Shown: positions 1 to 7,617, counted from the stretch's first letter. The stretch: 54,187 nt of DNA from JALYJZ01 sp964476895 (GCA_964476895.1 CAYZCS010000002.1:1-54187); one strand, 5' to 3'. A program made the numbers and translations. Notes: generated by a model not told the origin, from the sequence alone.

Positions 1-1
1 G

Positions 2-112
2 CAAAAGGACCGCCCGGAGGTGACCAAGCCGAAGAAGCGACCCGCGGCGAAGCCGGCGAAGAAGGCTGCCGCTAAGTCGACGACAAAGAAGCCCGCGAAC
101 GCGAAGAAGTAG
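2..112 (+). CDS. C-terminal tail of a Lys/Ala/Pro-rich protein (5' truncated)
   Basis: Only the last 36 codons lie in the window, ending at a TAG stop. The tail is extremely basic and low in complexity, alternating KK, PA and AAK units (for example KPAAKPAKKAAAK). Such histone H1-like tails occur at the C-termini of topoisomerase I, HU-type proteins and some ribosome-associated proteins of high-GC bacteria, where they bind nucleic acid non-specifically. The folded part is outside the window, so the protein cannot be named. A long inverted repeat begins at the stop codon. Confidence 0.6.
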   Translation, partial: QKDRPEVTKPKKRPAAKPAKKAAAKSTTKKPANAKK

Positions 113-237
113 CACGCCGGGTAGCTGACAGGTAGCCACAGCGAAACGCTAGTACGGTTGAGCGAGACCCTCTACGAACATAGGGGTCGAGCGCCGCGTT
201 GAGCGTGGCTACCTGTCAGCCGGGTTACCCGGCGTGC
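112..237. repeat. Long imperfect inverted repeat with branched internal hairpins
   Basis: Bases 112-123 pair with 226-237 (12 bp) and 124-139 pair with 205-220 (16 bp), giving a 28-bp stem interrupted only by a 5-base bulge (221-225). The 65-base apical region can itself fold: AGCG-AAA-CGCT at 140-150 and a GACCCT...AGGGGTC hairpin around 166-190. It fills the space between two convergent genes, so it may be a bidirectional terminator. It has no clear U-tract, and its branched fold is more elaborate than a terminator needs. A small structured RNA or a MITE-like element are alternatives. Confidence 0.7.
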
Positions 238-242
238 GGCAT

Positions 243-923
243 TTACCGCCGCGCCAAGTCGTCGTCCGGCTGCTCGAGGTAGTTCGGCGACGAATCTTCC
301 GTCCATATCCTGCCTTCGATATCGCCGTGCTTGCCCGAGACCCGTCCGGGCGTGCCGCGGAGCCAGCCCCACAGGTCCTTCACCGCCGAGCCGACGCCCT
401 TGGTCGTGGCGAACGTCCGGCGATCCGCCGGCATGAACGGAAGCTCTCCGCCCGCGTCGGACTGGCCCAGTCCGGTGTCGGCCGCCTTAGCCGAAACCGC
501 CGGGGTCTCCGCCTTATCCACGCCGAGCCGGCCGCGCAGTTCTTCCAGGCGTTCGGTCAGCAGTTCCGCGTCCGCCATCAGCCGATCGTACGTCACTTCG
601 GCCAGATACCCGAGGTCGCGGGCGACCAGCAGCGCGTACTTCGTCTCCTCAAGCGCCGCCGCCGCGTCGCTGGCGTGGCCGGCGAACGTCGCCTCTTCCT
701 TCCGGGCGTGTCCCGCCACGATGTTCGAGGCGACTTTCATCGCACCGCCGCGCAGCATCGGCACCAGGCCCTCGCGCTCGTCGTGCGGCAAACGGCTGGA
801 GACCTTGTAGAGATCGAGGACGAACCGGTGGGCCAGCTTCCACGTCCCCACGGCGTGCTGCGTCAGCGAGGGCCGGTTCGCGGGTGTTTCGTCGGAATGC
901 GAGGGCGTGTGCGGTTGGTCCAT
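243..923 (-). CDS. Four-helix-bundle (S23/IVP-type) protein with C-terminal extension
   Basis: Residues ~20-135 read as the four-helix-bundle family related to proteins encoded in 23S rRNA intervening sequences: amphipathic helices, with the recognisable stretches YKVSSRLP, MKVASNIVAGHARK and LEETKYALLVARDLGYL. The family is usually about 120 residues; this protein has 226, the last ~90 being polar and probably disordered. Biochemical function of the family is not established. The ATG start is preceded by a TACAAT hexamer 11 bases upstream. It converges on the partial Lys-rich gene, with the long inverted repeat between them. Confidence 0.75.
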   Translation of the reverse strand: MDQPHTPSHSDETPANRPSLTQHAVGTWKLAHRFVLDLYKVSSRLPHDEREGLVPMLRGGAMKVASNIVAGHARKEEATFAGHASDAAAALEETKYALLVARDLGYLAEVTYDRLMADAELLTERLEELRGRLGVDKAETPAVSAKAADTGLGQSDAGGELPFMPADRRTFATTKGVGSAVKDLWGWLRGTPGRVSGKHGDIEGRIWTEDSSPNYLEQPDDDLARR

Positions 924-934
924 ACGTGCTTTCG

Positions 935-940
935 ATTGTA
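935..940 (-). promoter_or_regulatory. -10 box TACAAT
   Basis: TACAAT on the minus strand lies 11 bases before the ATG of the four-helix-bundle gene. No Shine-Dalgarno is visible between them. Confidence 0.45.
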
Positions 941-945
941 CCCGA

Positions 946-1587
946 TTACGGGTTCGGGAAAACGACCAGCAGGGATTCGTCCTCCGGAAGATCCGACGGC
1001 TTCAGCTTGAACAGTTTCTTGTCGAGCTTCCGGACCTTGCCGCCGGCCTGTTTCAGGAAGTCGTCCACCGGCTTCAGCTCCTTGATCTTCAGCTTCGGCA
1101 CCTGGTAGTGCATCGGGATCGTGATCCGCGGCTGGAGCCGCTTCGTCACTTCCGCCGCAGCCTTCGCGTCGATCGTGAAGTGGCCGCCGACCGGGATGAA
1201 AAGGATATCCACGTCGCCGAGCTGCTCGACCGTCGCTTCGTCCAGCACGTGCCCGAGGTCGCCGAGGTGGACCAGGTGCAGCCCGTCCATGATGAAGGAG
1301 AAGACCGTGTTCCGGCCGCGCTCCGCGCCTTCCTTGTCGTCGTGATAGGTCGGGATGCCTTCGATCATCACGCCGCCGGACTCATACTCGCCCGGCGTGT
1401 CGACCAGGTACGGGTCGCCGTCCACGGCGCCCGTGTTGGCGTGGTCATAGTGGTCGTGCGAGACCAGCAGGATGTCCGCCGTCAACTTCGGTTCCTTCAA
1501 CCCGATATCCCCGAAGGGATCGATCGCGACCGTCGCGGAGGTGCCACGGACGGTAAAACAGGCATGGCCGTGCCAGGTAATGTCCAT
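946..1587 (-). CDS. MBL-fold metal-dependent hydrolase (UlaG-like)
   Basis: A 213-residue metallo-beta-lactamase-fold protein. The metal-binding motif HxHxDH is SHDHYDH (H44, H46, D48, H49), with further ligands plausible in HLGDLGH (~residue 120) and the C-terminal MHYQVPK. The opening MDITWHGHACF is typical of the UlaG/L-ascorbate-6-phosphate-lactonase-like branch common in Patescibacteria and archaea, whose substrates are mostly unknown. The ATG chosen starts exactly at the family N-terminus and sits 8 bases after a TATACT box; longer in-frame starts would run into the divergent neighbour. It is transcribed divergently from the laccase-domain gene. Confidence 0.85.
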   Translation of the reverse strand: MDITWHGHACFTVRGTSATVAIDPFGDIGLKEPKLTADILLVSHDHYDHANTGAVDGDPYLVDTPGEYESGGVMIEGIPTYHDDKEGAERGRNTVFSFIMDGLHLVHLGDLGHVLDEATVEQLGDVDILFIPVGGHFTIDAKAAAEVTKRLQPRITIPMHYQVPKLKIKELKPVDDFLKQAGGKVRKLDKKLFKLKPSDLPEDESLLVVFPNP

Positions 1588-1595
1588 CGCTATCC

Positions 1596-1601
1596 AGTAT
1601 A
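1596..1601 (-). promoter_or_regulatory. -10 box TATACT for the MBL hydrolase
   Basis: TATACT on the minus strand, 8 bases before the ATG. The transcript would begin at or next to the start codon, so it is probably leaderless. Confidence 0.55.
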
Positions 1602-1632
1602 TCGCGGAATCACGGTGATGTATCGTGGGTAC

Positions 1633-2343
1633 ATGACGATCGCGACCGCAACCGGCCATGTGATATCCGGAACGACCAGCCGTTCCGACGGCAACTGGCA
1701 CGTGGACCGGCTCTCCCGACAGCTCGACAGCCTGGCCGCCCTGCTCGCGCGGCGGCACGGCAAAGCCCCGCGGCGCGTGGTCTGGCTGGAGCAGGTCCAC
1801 GGCGCCCAGGTGGTGCCGGTCGGAGACACGGAGGAGGGCGGCATCGGCCGGGCGGACGCCCTGATCACCGACCGTCCGGACGTACTGCTGACCGTCCGGA
1901 CCGCCGATTGCGTGCCGATCTTCCTGGAATCCCCGGAAGCGGTGGGAATCGTACACGCCGGCATGGCGGGAGCCCTCAAGCAGGTCTTCCCCCGCGCCGT
2001 CCGGGCGATGCGCCGTGAGTACAAGATCCGCCCCGAGGACCTGACGGTGCGTTTCGGACCGCACATCTGCCAGTCCTGCTACACGATGTCGGAGCGGAAC
2101 CTGCAGCTGCTCGAGCGGTACCCCGAGGCCAAGAAGCATCTCAGCACCCGCGGCGACAAGCGGCTCTTCTCCCTGGTCGGGCTACTCACCGAACAGGCGG
2201 GGTCCGTCGGCGTGCGGCGGATCGAGATGGACGCACGATGCACGTTCCATGGCGAGAACCTGTTCTCCTCGCGGCGTAACCACGACCACCGGTTGCTCTC
2301 GTACATCATGCTCACCCGCACCGCACGGTCCGACCTTGCTTGA
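1633..2343 (+). CDS. YfiH/laccase-domain protein (polyphenol oxidase family)
   Basis: The 236-residue product matches the YfiH (CNF1/YlmD-like) family, whose members are now regarded as purine nucleoside phosphorylases/adenosine deaminases and were earlier called multicopper polyphenol oxidases. The catalytic zinc ligands are in place: H56 in QVHG, C93 in ADC, H108 in HAG. The late GPHICQSCY and FHGENLFSSRRN motifs complete the family pattern. ATG 1633 was chosen because it follows TATCGT by 6 bases; an in-frame ATG at 1618 is the alternative. The 3' end overlaps the next gene by 8 bases, suggesting translational coupling. Confidence 0.85.
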   Translation: MTIATATGHVISGTTSRSDGNWHVDRLSRQLDSLAALLARRHGKAPRRVVWLEQVHGAQVVPVGDTEEGGIGRADALITDRPDVLLTVRTADCVPIFLESPEAVGIVHAGMAGALKQVFPRAVRAMRREYKIRPEDLTVRFGPHICQSCYTMSERNLQLLERYPEAKKHLSTRGDKRLFSLVGLLTEQAGSVGVRRIEMDARCTFHGENLFSSRRNHDHRLLSYIMLTRTARSDLA

Positions 2344-2767
2344 GACGCCGCACAGCGTCATCGGAGCGGCGGTCGGGGCGGCGGCGGGCAACCCGGCCGC
2401 GGCGGCACCGGCGGCGATCGCCTCGCACTTCGCGGGCGATGTCGTGCCGCACTGGAATCCGAACTTCCCGTTCCGTTCCAAGGCCCTCTATGCGTTCGTG
2501 ATCGGGGACTTCGTGATCGCCGAAGCGCTCACCGTCCTGCTTTGGTTCATGTTCCCGGACCGGCCGGAAATCGCGATCGGGGCGTTCGCCGGCACGGTTC
2601 CCGACATCATCCTCGGCGTGCGCTTCCTCTTCCGGGTCCGCTGGCTCCGCGGCTACGAGCGCTTCCACGGCAAGCTCCACTGGGAGGTGCCGCTCCGGTA
2701 CGGCCTCTGGCCACAGCTCGTAATCACCGCGGTGGCCGCGGGGTACCTGCTGACAATACCGTCATAG
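2336..2767 (+). CDS. Integral membrane protein, putative metal-dependent hydrolase family (YdjM/DUF457-like)
   Basis: The 143-residue protein begins at a TTG that overlaps the end of the laccase-domain gene; this start restores the usual family opening LETPHSVIGAAVGA. Conserved polar residues sit in PHSVIG, ASHFAGDVVPHWNP and PDIILG, as in the LexA-regulated YdjM-like membrane hydrolase family. Three to four hydrophobic segments predict an inner-membrane protein. The family assignment is from motif memory and the catalytic role is unproven. Confidence 0.7.
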   Translation: MLETPHSVIGAAVGAAAGNPAAAAPAAIASHFAGDVVPHWNPNFPFRSKALYAFVIGDFVIAEALTVLLWFMFPDRPEIAIGAFAGTVPDIILGVRFLFRVRWLRGYERFHGKLHWEVPLRYGLWPQLVITAVAAGYLLTIPS

Positions 2768-2808
2768 TTACTTGTAATCTCCAGTGCGGCCGACAAGAAT
2801 AAGCACAC

Positions 2809-3060
2809 ATGAGAAGTCGTGGTGAACCTGGGCCGGACAACTGTCATCGACCGATCAGAGAGCTTGATGACAATATGGACTGGTTGGACTGGACCGATAA
2901 TGAACCGGGTCAACCACGAACTACGCTATTTGTGGGAGGACGTTCACGTGTTGACCCGAATCGCCGGTACCTCCGCGTCGATGAGATTGATGGCGATCAG
3001 AGCAAGCTTGAGCAGGGCGCGCGTGATGTGCTGGACGGCTTCGGATTACTTAGAGAATAA
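2809..3060 (+). CDS. Possible small hypothetical protein in an AT-richer gap
   Basis: The stretch 2768-3113 has no confident gene. This 83-codon frame is the best candidate: an acidic product ending in LEQGARDVLDGFGLLRE, possibly starting at the internal ATG at 2875. There is no Shine-Dalgarno and no recognisable family. Base composition is lower in GC than the neighbours, and a competing frame overlaps it. The region could equally be a decayed gene. Confidence 0.25.
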   Translation: MRSRGEPGPDNCHRPIRELDDNMDWLDWTDNEPGQPRTTLFVGGRSRVDPNRRYLRVDEIDGDQSKLEQGARDVLDGFGLLRE

Positions 3061-3096
3061 CTGGCAGCATGCTGGTACTGGGTTCCAGCAAGTCGC

Positions 3097-3113
3097 ATAA
3101 GGTCTGACCTTAT
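3097..3113. terminator. Small hairpin between convergent genes
   Basis: ATAAGGT-CTG-ACCTTAT forms a perfect 7-bp stem directly after the stop codon of the minus-strand regulator. No convincing U-tract follows on either strand, so its termination activity is uncertain. Confidence 0.4.
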
Positions 3114-3749
3114 TCAATACTTGACCGGCTGGCGGACCTGGACGCTGAGTTCGTCGATCACGACCTTCTTCGGATCGGAAAGCATCAGGGTCAGGAACCG
3201 GTCGAACAGTTGGGTACGGTACGCGTACTCAGTCTCGCTCATGATCGTGTAGCGGATCTCGCCGTGCTTCTTCTGGAGTCCCTTGAGGTAGTCGGAGAAG
3301 AGGTCTTCGTCCGGCTCGCCGACCACCAGGAGGTCGGCCGGGGCTTCCTTGGAACTGACGAACTTGCCGTTCTGGACCAGCAGCTTGACGCTCCCGATCG
3401 ACGGCGGCGGGGTCGGTTCGCCCGGCAGCGTACCGAGCACCTGGCGCTGCGCGACTTCCTCATGCTCTGCGGGACGGTTCGGCTCTTCCGCGAACAGCAG
3501 CCGCAGCTCGCTGATCCCCGGCGCGGACTGGTCCAGCCGGTAGTAGAGCTTGCCCTGGCTCTTCTTCTTGGTCACCAGGCCGGCCGTCTCGAGGTTGCCG
3601 AGCTCGTGTCGGATCGCATTGATGTGATCCGACAACATCCGTGTCAGCTCGCGGACGTAGTACTTCTGCCCGGGATCCTTCAGGAAATGGCGAAGGAGCT
3701 TCACGCGGGTCTTGGAACCGAAGAGGATGGTCAGTTGTTCGCTTGTCAT
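3114..3749 (-). CDS. Winged-helix regulator with degenerate nucleotidyltransferase-like C-terminus
   Basis: The N-terminal ~75 residues are an ArsR-like winged helix: LFGSKTRVKLLRHFL, a recognition region around LTRMLSDHINAIRHEL and a beta-wing KKKSQGKLYYRL. Residues ~120-200 resemble minimal nucleotidyltransferase (MNT) domains, as in ADLLVVGEPD and YTIMSETEYAYR, but the catalytic GS...DxD motif is absent. This wHTH plus NT-like architecture is common in Patescibacteria and archaea; the ligand and targets are unknown. It has its own promoter between it and murD. Confidence 0.7.
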   Translation of the reverse strand: MTSEQLTILFGSKTRVKLLRHFLKDPGQKYYVRELTRMLSDHINAIRHELGNLETAGLVTKKKSQGKLYYRLDQSAPGISELRLLFAEEPNRPAEHEEVAQRQVLGTLPGEPTPPPSIGSVKLLVQNGKFVSSKEAPADLLVVGEPDEDLFSDYLKGLQKKHGEIRYTIMSETEYAYRTQLFDRFLTLMLSDPKKVVIDELSVQVRQPVKY

Positions 3750-3771
3750 CGCTCGTTACCTACGACACCGT

Positions 3772-3800
3772 AGCATATCGAGGGCCCTGCGAATAAGCAA
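3772..3800 (-). promoter_or_regulatory. Sigma-70-like promoter for the wHTH regulator
   Basis: Minus-strand TTGCTT and TATGCT are separated by 17 bases. The -10 lies 22 bases before the ATG, a normal leadered arrangement. Confidence 0.45.
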
Positions 3801-3838
3801 GTTGGTCGGGGCTGAGCAACGTGGTTCCGCTCCGTCGC

Positions 3839-5215
3839 CTAGCGGCCCTTCACTTGTTCAGTGAAGTACCGCCCGCGCTCCGTGTAGTTAGGGAACCAGC
3901 CGAAGCTGGCCGCTGCCGGGGAAAACAAGACGGTGTCGCCGGATTCGGCATGGCGCCGGGCCAGCCGTACCAGGTCTCCTTTGCGTACGGCACCGACGAC
4001 CCGTGGAGCCGACTTGCCCGACCGCCGGGCCGCCGCCCGGACAGCCCGCGCGATACGCATGCCCTCCGGCGGAATCGCAATGACCGCCCGGACATCCTTG
4101 GCGAGAATGGTCCGGGCCAGCTCGTCATACGAAAGACCTTTCTTCGCACCGCCCACGATCAGTACCAACGGAGTATCGATACTTTCGATAGCCGGGATGG
4201 CCGCGGTCGGATTGGTCGCGTAGGAATCGTTGAAGTACCGTACCCCCTGCTTGGTCCCGAGATACTCGAAATGGTACGGAAGCCCCCGGAAACCCCTGAC
4301 GGCCTGTGCGATGGCCCGCGGTCCGATGCCGAACGCGTCAGCCACGAGGCTCGCCGCGAGGACATTGCGGAGGTTGTGGGACCCCGGCACCACGATGTCC
4401 GTGGTCCGGAGCACCCGGCGTCCGCGGACGACCACCCAGCCGTCTTGGACACAGGCGCCCCACGGCTGCGGCCGGCGGGTCGAAAACCAGCTCGTCCCGC
4501 CGGGGTCCCCCGCGAACGGGCGGCTGCCGGGATCGTCGGCGTTCAGGATCGCCAGGTCGCTCCGGCGCTGGTATTTGGTGATCGGACGTTTCGCTGACCG
4601 GTATTCCCGGACGCTCGCGTGATGATCGAGGTGATCCGCCGTGACATTGGTCACCACGGCGATCGGCGGTGACTGCGTGAGGTCCTGCAACTGGAAGCTT
4701 GAGAGCTCCAGCACCACGTGATCCCTTTTCCGGAGCCGGTCCAGGAAGTCGAGCGGAGACATGCCGATGTTGCCGCCGAGATAGACGCGCTTACCGCCTG
4801 CCTTGAACATCTTCGCGATCAGGGAGCTGGTCGTACCCTTGCCCTTGGTGCCCGTGACACCGATGACCTTCGCGGGACATCGCTCGAAGAAGAGCTTGGT
4901 CACCGAGGTGACCGTCGTTCCGCGACGTATCGCCCGCTGGATCCGCGGGTCACGATACGGGCGGCTTTGGGTCCGGATGACCACGTCGAAGTCGGTCAGC
5001 CGATCCGCGTGCCGCGGGCCGAGCCGGAAGTCCGTGACCCCGATTGCTTCGAGCTCACGGACGACGCGCCCAAGCCCCCGGCGGGTACGGCGGTCGCATG
5101 CCGTGACGATGGCGCCGTGCCGCAAAAGCCACCGTGCCGCGGAGGTTCCCTCCACGCCGAGGCCCAGCACCGCGACCTGCCGCCCCCGGATACCCGTCGC
5201 CGGACGACGCGCCAT
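3839..5215 (-). CDS. murD: UDP-N-acetylmuramoyl-L-alanine--D-glutamate ligase
   Basis: MurD adds D-glutamate to UDP-MurNAc-L-Ala in cytoplasmic peptidoglycan synthesis. The 458-residue length is normal. The N-terminal Rossmann-like domain carries VAVLGLGVEG. The ATP loop is GTKGKGTT at 122-129. The central ligase signature NVTADHLDHH and the C-terminal domain FNDSYATNPTA / VLIVGGAKKG follow in order. The ATG overlaps the upstream TAA by one base (TAATG), so translation is probably coupled to the 72-residue membrane protein. It is the last gene of an operon headed by a MacB-like ABC system, an unusual setting for murD. Confidence 0.95.
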   Translation of the reverse strand: MARRPATGIRGRQVAVLGLGVEGTSAARWLLRHGAIVTACDRRTRRGLGRVVRELEAIGVTDFRLGPRHADRLTDFDVVIRTQSRPYRDPRIQRAIRRGTTVTSVTKLFFERCPAKVIGVTGTKGKGTTSSLIAKMFKAGGKRVYLGGNIGMSPLDFLDRLRKRDHVVLELSSFQLQDLTQSPPIAVVTNVTADHLDHHASVREYRSAKRPITKYQRRSDLAILNADDPGSRPFAGDPGGTSWFSTRRPQPWGACVQDGWVVVRGRRVLRTTDIVVPGSHNLRNVLAASLVADAFGIGPRAIAQAVRGFRGLPYHFEYLGTKQGVRYFNDSYATNPTAAIPAIESIDTPLVLIVGGAKKGLSYDELARTILAKDVRAVIAIPPEGMRIARAVRAAARRSGKSAPRVVGAVRKGDLVRLARRHAESGDTVLFSPAAASFGWFPNYTERGRYFTEQVKGR

Positions 5216-5433
5216 TACGACACCGGTTGGTTCTGGAGGTAGATGATCTCGAATGCGAACGCGACCCACGCCAGGACGGTAAAGAACCAGACCCAGGGAC
5301 TCTTCAACGAACTCTTGAGCACCAGCATCGGATCGTCATCGCGCCGGAACCGCTTGAGGAAGATCAGGCCGAGCACGAAGAGCCCCACGCCGAACAACCG
5401 GCCGAAGAGCAGCGGGAAAGAGTACCCGAACAT
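5215..5433 (-). CDS. Small two-helix membrane protein
   Basis: A 72-residue protein with two hydrophobic segments (FPLLFGRLFGVGLFVLGLIF and WVWFFTVLAWVAFAFEIIYL) separated by a basic/acidic loop KRFRRDDDP. No family is recognised. It is joined to its neighbours by an ATGA overlap upstream (ABC ATPase) and a TAATG overlap downstream (murD), so it is very likely translated. Its position suggests a role with the ABC transporter or the cell envelope, which is inference only. Confidence 0.7.
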   Translation of the reverse strand: MFGYSFPLLFGRLFGVGLFVLGLIFLKRFRRDDDPMLVLKSSLKSPWVWFFTVLAWVAFAFEIIYLQNQPVS

Positions 5434-6293
5434 CAGCGCTTCCTCGCTTTTCCGACGCGTCGGACGGATGCGGCAGGACGCTTCGCGGAAGACCGTTTGG
5501 CAGGGCCCTTCACCGGTGCCTTCTGCGCCGGGCGTTTCCGCGTCGTCTCCTTGATCTTCCCGTCTTCCATGTGCAGCGTCCGGTCACAGACGTCCGCGAC
5601 CGACCGATCATGCGTGACGATGATGAACGTCTGGCCGGTCCGCCGGTTGAGTTCGCGGAGCAGCTCCATCACATGATGGCTGTTGGCGGAATCCAGCTCG
5701 CCCGTCGGCTCATCGGCCAGCACCACCGCCGGCGAAAGCACCAGGGCCCGGGCTACCGCCACCCGCTGCTTCTCACCGCCCGAGAGCTGATACGGCAAGT
5801 GTTCGGAACGCTCGAGCATCCCCACCAGCCGGAGCGCTTCGCGCGCCTGTTCCCGCCCTTGGGAACGCTTACCGCGCGCGTAGCGGAACGGGAGATACAC
5901 GTTCTCGAACGCCGTGAGCGACGGAATCAGGTTCTTCTGCTGGAAGATCATGCCGACCTCGTTCTGGCGGAATACCGGCACTTTCCGGCGCTTGAGTTCG
6001 CCCAGGTCGACACCGGCGAACTTCACGGTACCGGCATCCGGCGTATCCAGGAGCCCGACGATGTTCAGCAGCGTCGTCTTGCCCGAGCCGGACGGCCCCA
6101 TGATCGCGATCATCTCACCGCGTCCGACCTCCAGGTTCACGCCGCGCAGCGCCTTCACCGGCTGGGTACCCTCCCGATAATTCCGGTGGATGTCCTTCAG
6201 TTCGACGATCGGCGGCAGGTCTTTCGTCTCCTGTTTGGTGAAGAACGTTCCCCCGGTCGCCTTGGGCGCCTTCTTCTTGCGAAAGCGGATCAT
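5433..6293 (-). CDS. ABC transporter ATP-binding protein, MacB/LolD-type
   Basis: Nucleotide-binding subunit of a type VII (MacB-like) ABC system. Walker A GPSGSGKTT is at 66-74, the signature LSGGEKQR at 170-177, Walker B VVLADEP at 190-196, and the H-loop VTHDR follows. A ~30-residue basic N-terminal extension and a Lys/Arg/Ala-rich C-terminal tail (~45 residues) are additions to the usual ~230-residue core. ATG 6293 was chosen because it overlaps the permease stop as ATGA; a longer GTG frame exists upstream. It pairs with the FtsX-type permease encoded just before it. Confidence 0.92.
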   Translation of the reverse strand: MIRFRKKKAPKATGGTFFTKQETKDLPPIVELKDIHRNYREGTQPVKALRGVNLEVGRGEMIAIMGPSGSGKTTLLNIVGLLDTPDAGTVKFAGVDLGELKRRKVPVFRQNEVGMIFQQKNLIPSLTAFENVYLPFRYARGKRSQGREQAREALRLVGMLERSEHLPYQLSGGEKQRVAVARALVLSPAVVLADEPTGELDSANSHHVMELLRELNRRTGQTFIIVTHDRSVADVCDRTLHMEDGKIKETTRKRPAQKAPVKGPAKRSSAKRPAASVRRVGKARKR

Positions 6294-7453
6294 GATTCCC
6301 TCAATACGTTTACCGGTTTCACCCGCGTGGCGCGCCACGCGGGATAGAGGCCGGCGAGGACGCCGAGCGAAAGCGCGAAGCCGAATGCGGCGGCAAGCAG
6401 TTCCGGCGTGACCAGGAAGAGTTCGAGGCCTTCCTTGCGCGTCTGCGCGTTGATGATGCTCGTGAGCAACAGTCCGCCCGCGGACCCGATCGCACCGCCG
6501 AACAGTCCCATCAACGCCGTCTCCGTGACCGTCTCACGGATGATGTGCCGCCCCCGGGCGCCGACCACCCGCTTGATGCCGATCTCCTTCCGCCGTTCCG
6601 CGACGCTCATTATCATGGTGTTGATTACGGAAAGCCCGCCGACCAGGACGGCGAGCAGCGCGCTGCCGAGGATTATCAGGTTGAAGACGGCGGACGCTTC
6701 TTCCAATGATTCCTGCAGCTGCTCGGGCGGGGTGCCGTCCACGCCGCTGATCGTCGACTCGATCCGCTCGGTCAGCACGGTGGAATCGACCCCCTCTTCA
6801 GGAAAGACATTGATGTTTGTGACCAGCTCCTCGGTGCTCGTCGTGAACTGGGTGATGTTCCGGGAAAGCTCGACCGCATCGGCGAGAGGCACCACATAAA
6901 AGGAGTCGGGGCGGGCAGAAGTCCGTCGCAGAGTCCCGACGACCTCGAACTGCTTGCCGCGGAGCTCGACCGTGTCACCGACGCCCAGTTTCTGCTTTTG
7001 GACGATGTTCGAACCGATGACCGTCTTGCCGGCATCGTCCGGCCGCAACGCGCGCCCTTCGCTGATCTCGAGCTTGAACCTGTCCTTGGCGGTCTCGGCC
7101 GGCGGCACGCCCTGGATCGTATCGGGTGACGACGTGACCGAGAAATCCGCGCCCTTCTCCGCCAGGAGCAATAGCGTCGGGTAGGCCCGCTCCACGCCGT
7201 CGATCACCTCGATCCGTTCGGTGATGCTGGCTGGCAGCTGGGGGCCGACCGCGAACGGGCCGCCGAAGCCGCCGCTGTCCTGAGTGACCAGGATGCGGTT
7301 GCTGAAGTAGTCGATGCCGACCTGGACCGATTTGCCCAGGCTCTGGGACAGCGCGCCCATGGTAACGAACGCGAAGATACCGATACCCACTCCGAAGATA
7401 GTCAGGGCCGAACGGGTCTTCCGCCGCCAGATGTTTCGCAGGGCTTCTTTCAC
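6290..7453 (-). CDS. MacB-like ABC transporter permease (FtsX domain)
   Basis: The 387-residue permease has an N-terminal helix after the basic RRKTRSALTIFG motif, a large extracytoplasmic MacB-PCD-like domain (~residues 40-250), and three C-terminal helices of the FtsX domain (INTMIMSVAERRKEIGIKRVVGA is the characteristic cytoplasmic turn region). Such transporters work by mechanotransmission rather than translocation. In a single-membrane cell it may move lipoproteins, peptides or antimicrobial compounds. The GTG start lies 7 bases after TACAAT. It is the first gene of an operon leading to murD. Confidence 0.9.
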   Translation of the reverse strand: MKEALRNIWRRKTRSALTIFGVGIGIFAFVTMGALSQSLGKSVQVGIDYFSNRILVTQDSGGFGGPFAVGPQLPASITERIEVIDGVERAYPTLLLLAEKGADFSVTSSPDTIQGVPPAETAKDRFKLEISEGRALRPDDAGKTVIGSNIVQKQKLGVGDTVELRGKQFEVVGTLRRTSARPDSFYVVPLADAVELSRNITQFTTSTEELVTNINVFPEEGVDSTVLTERIESTISGVDGTPPEQLQESLEEASAVFNLIILGSALLAVLVGGLSVINTMIMSVAERRKEIGIKRVVGARGRHIIRETVTETALMGLFGGAIGSAGGLLLTSIINAQTRKEGLELFLVTPELLAAAFGFALSLGVLAGLYPAWRATRVKPVNVLRES

Positions 7454-7460
7454 GCCTCTT

Positions 7461-7466
7461 ATTGTA
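7461..7466 (-). promoter_or_regulatory. -10 box TACAAT for the ABC-murD operon
   Basis: Minus-strand TACAAT followed by 7 bases and the GTG start, predicting a leaderless or nearly leaderless mRNA. Confidence 0.55.
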
Positions 7467-7523
7467 CCAACCGGGAAGCCGCGGGTCGCCCGCGTCCGGC
7501 GGCCGAGCCGGATCGGCGGACAT

Positions 7524-7617
7524 TGGAAAAAGAGCGAGGAGCGCGGCTGAGGACGAGTAGCGTCACGGCCATGCCGGACACGATTCATCCCCAACCGCGC
7601 GATCCTCGCTTTTGTTT
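7524..7617. terminator. Long-stem bidirectional terminator-like element
   Basis: AGCGAGGAGCGCGG (7533-7546) pairs with CCGCGC(GA)TCCTCGCT (7595-7610): 14 bp with a 2-base bulge. It is followed by TTTGTTT on the plus strand and by CTTTTT on the minus strand. It sits between the M23 gene stop and the ABC operon promoter, where it would end M23 transcription. The loop is long (~48 bases). Confidence 0.55.

Noticed and set aside
907..1632. N-terminal extension of the YfiH-like protein
   Set aside because: The extension is antisense to the MBL hydrolase, and the family N-terminus begins near 1633.
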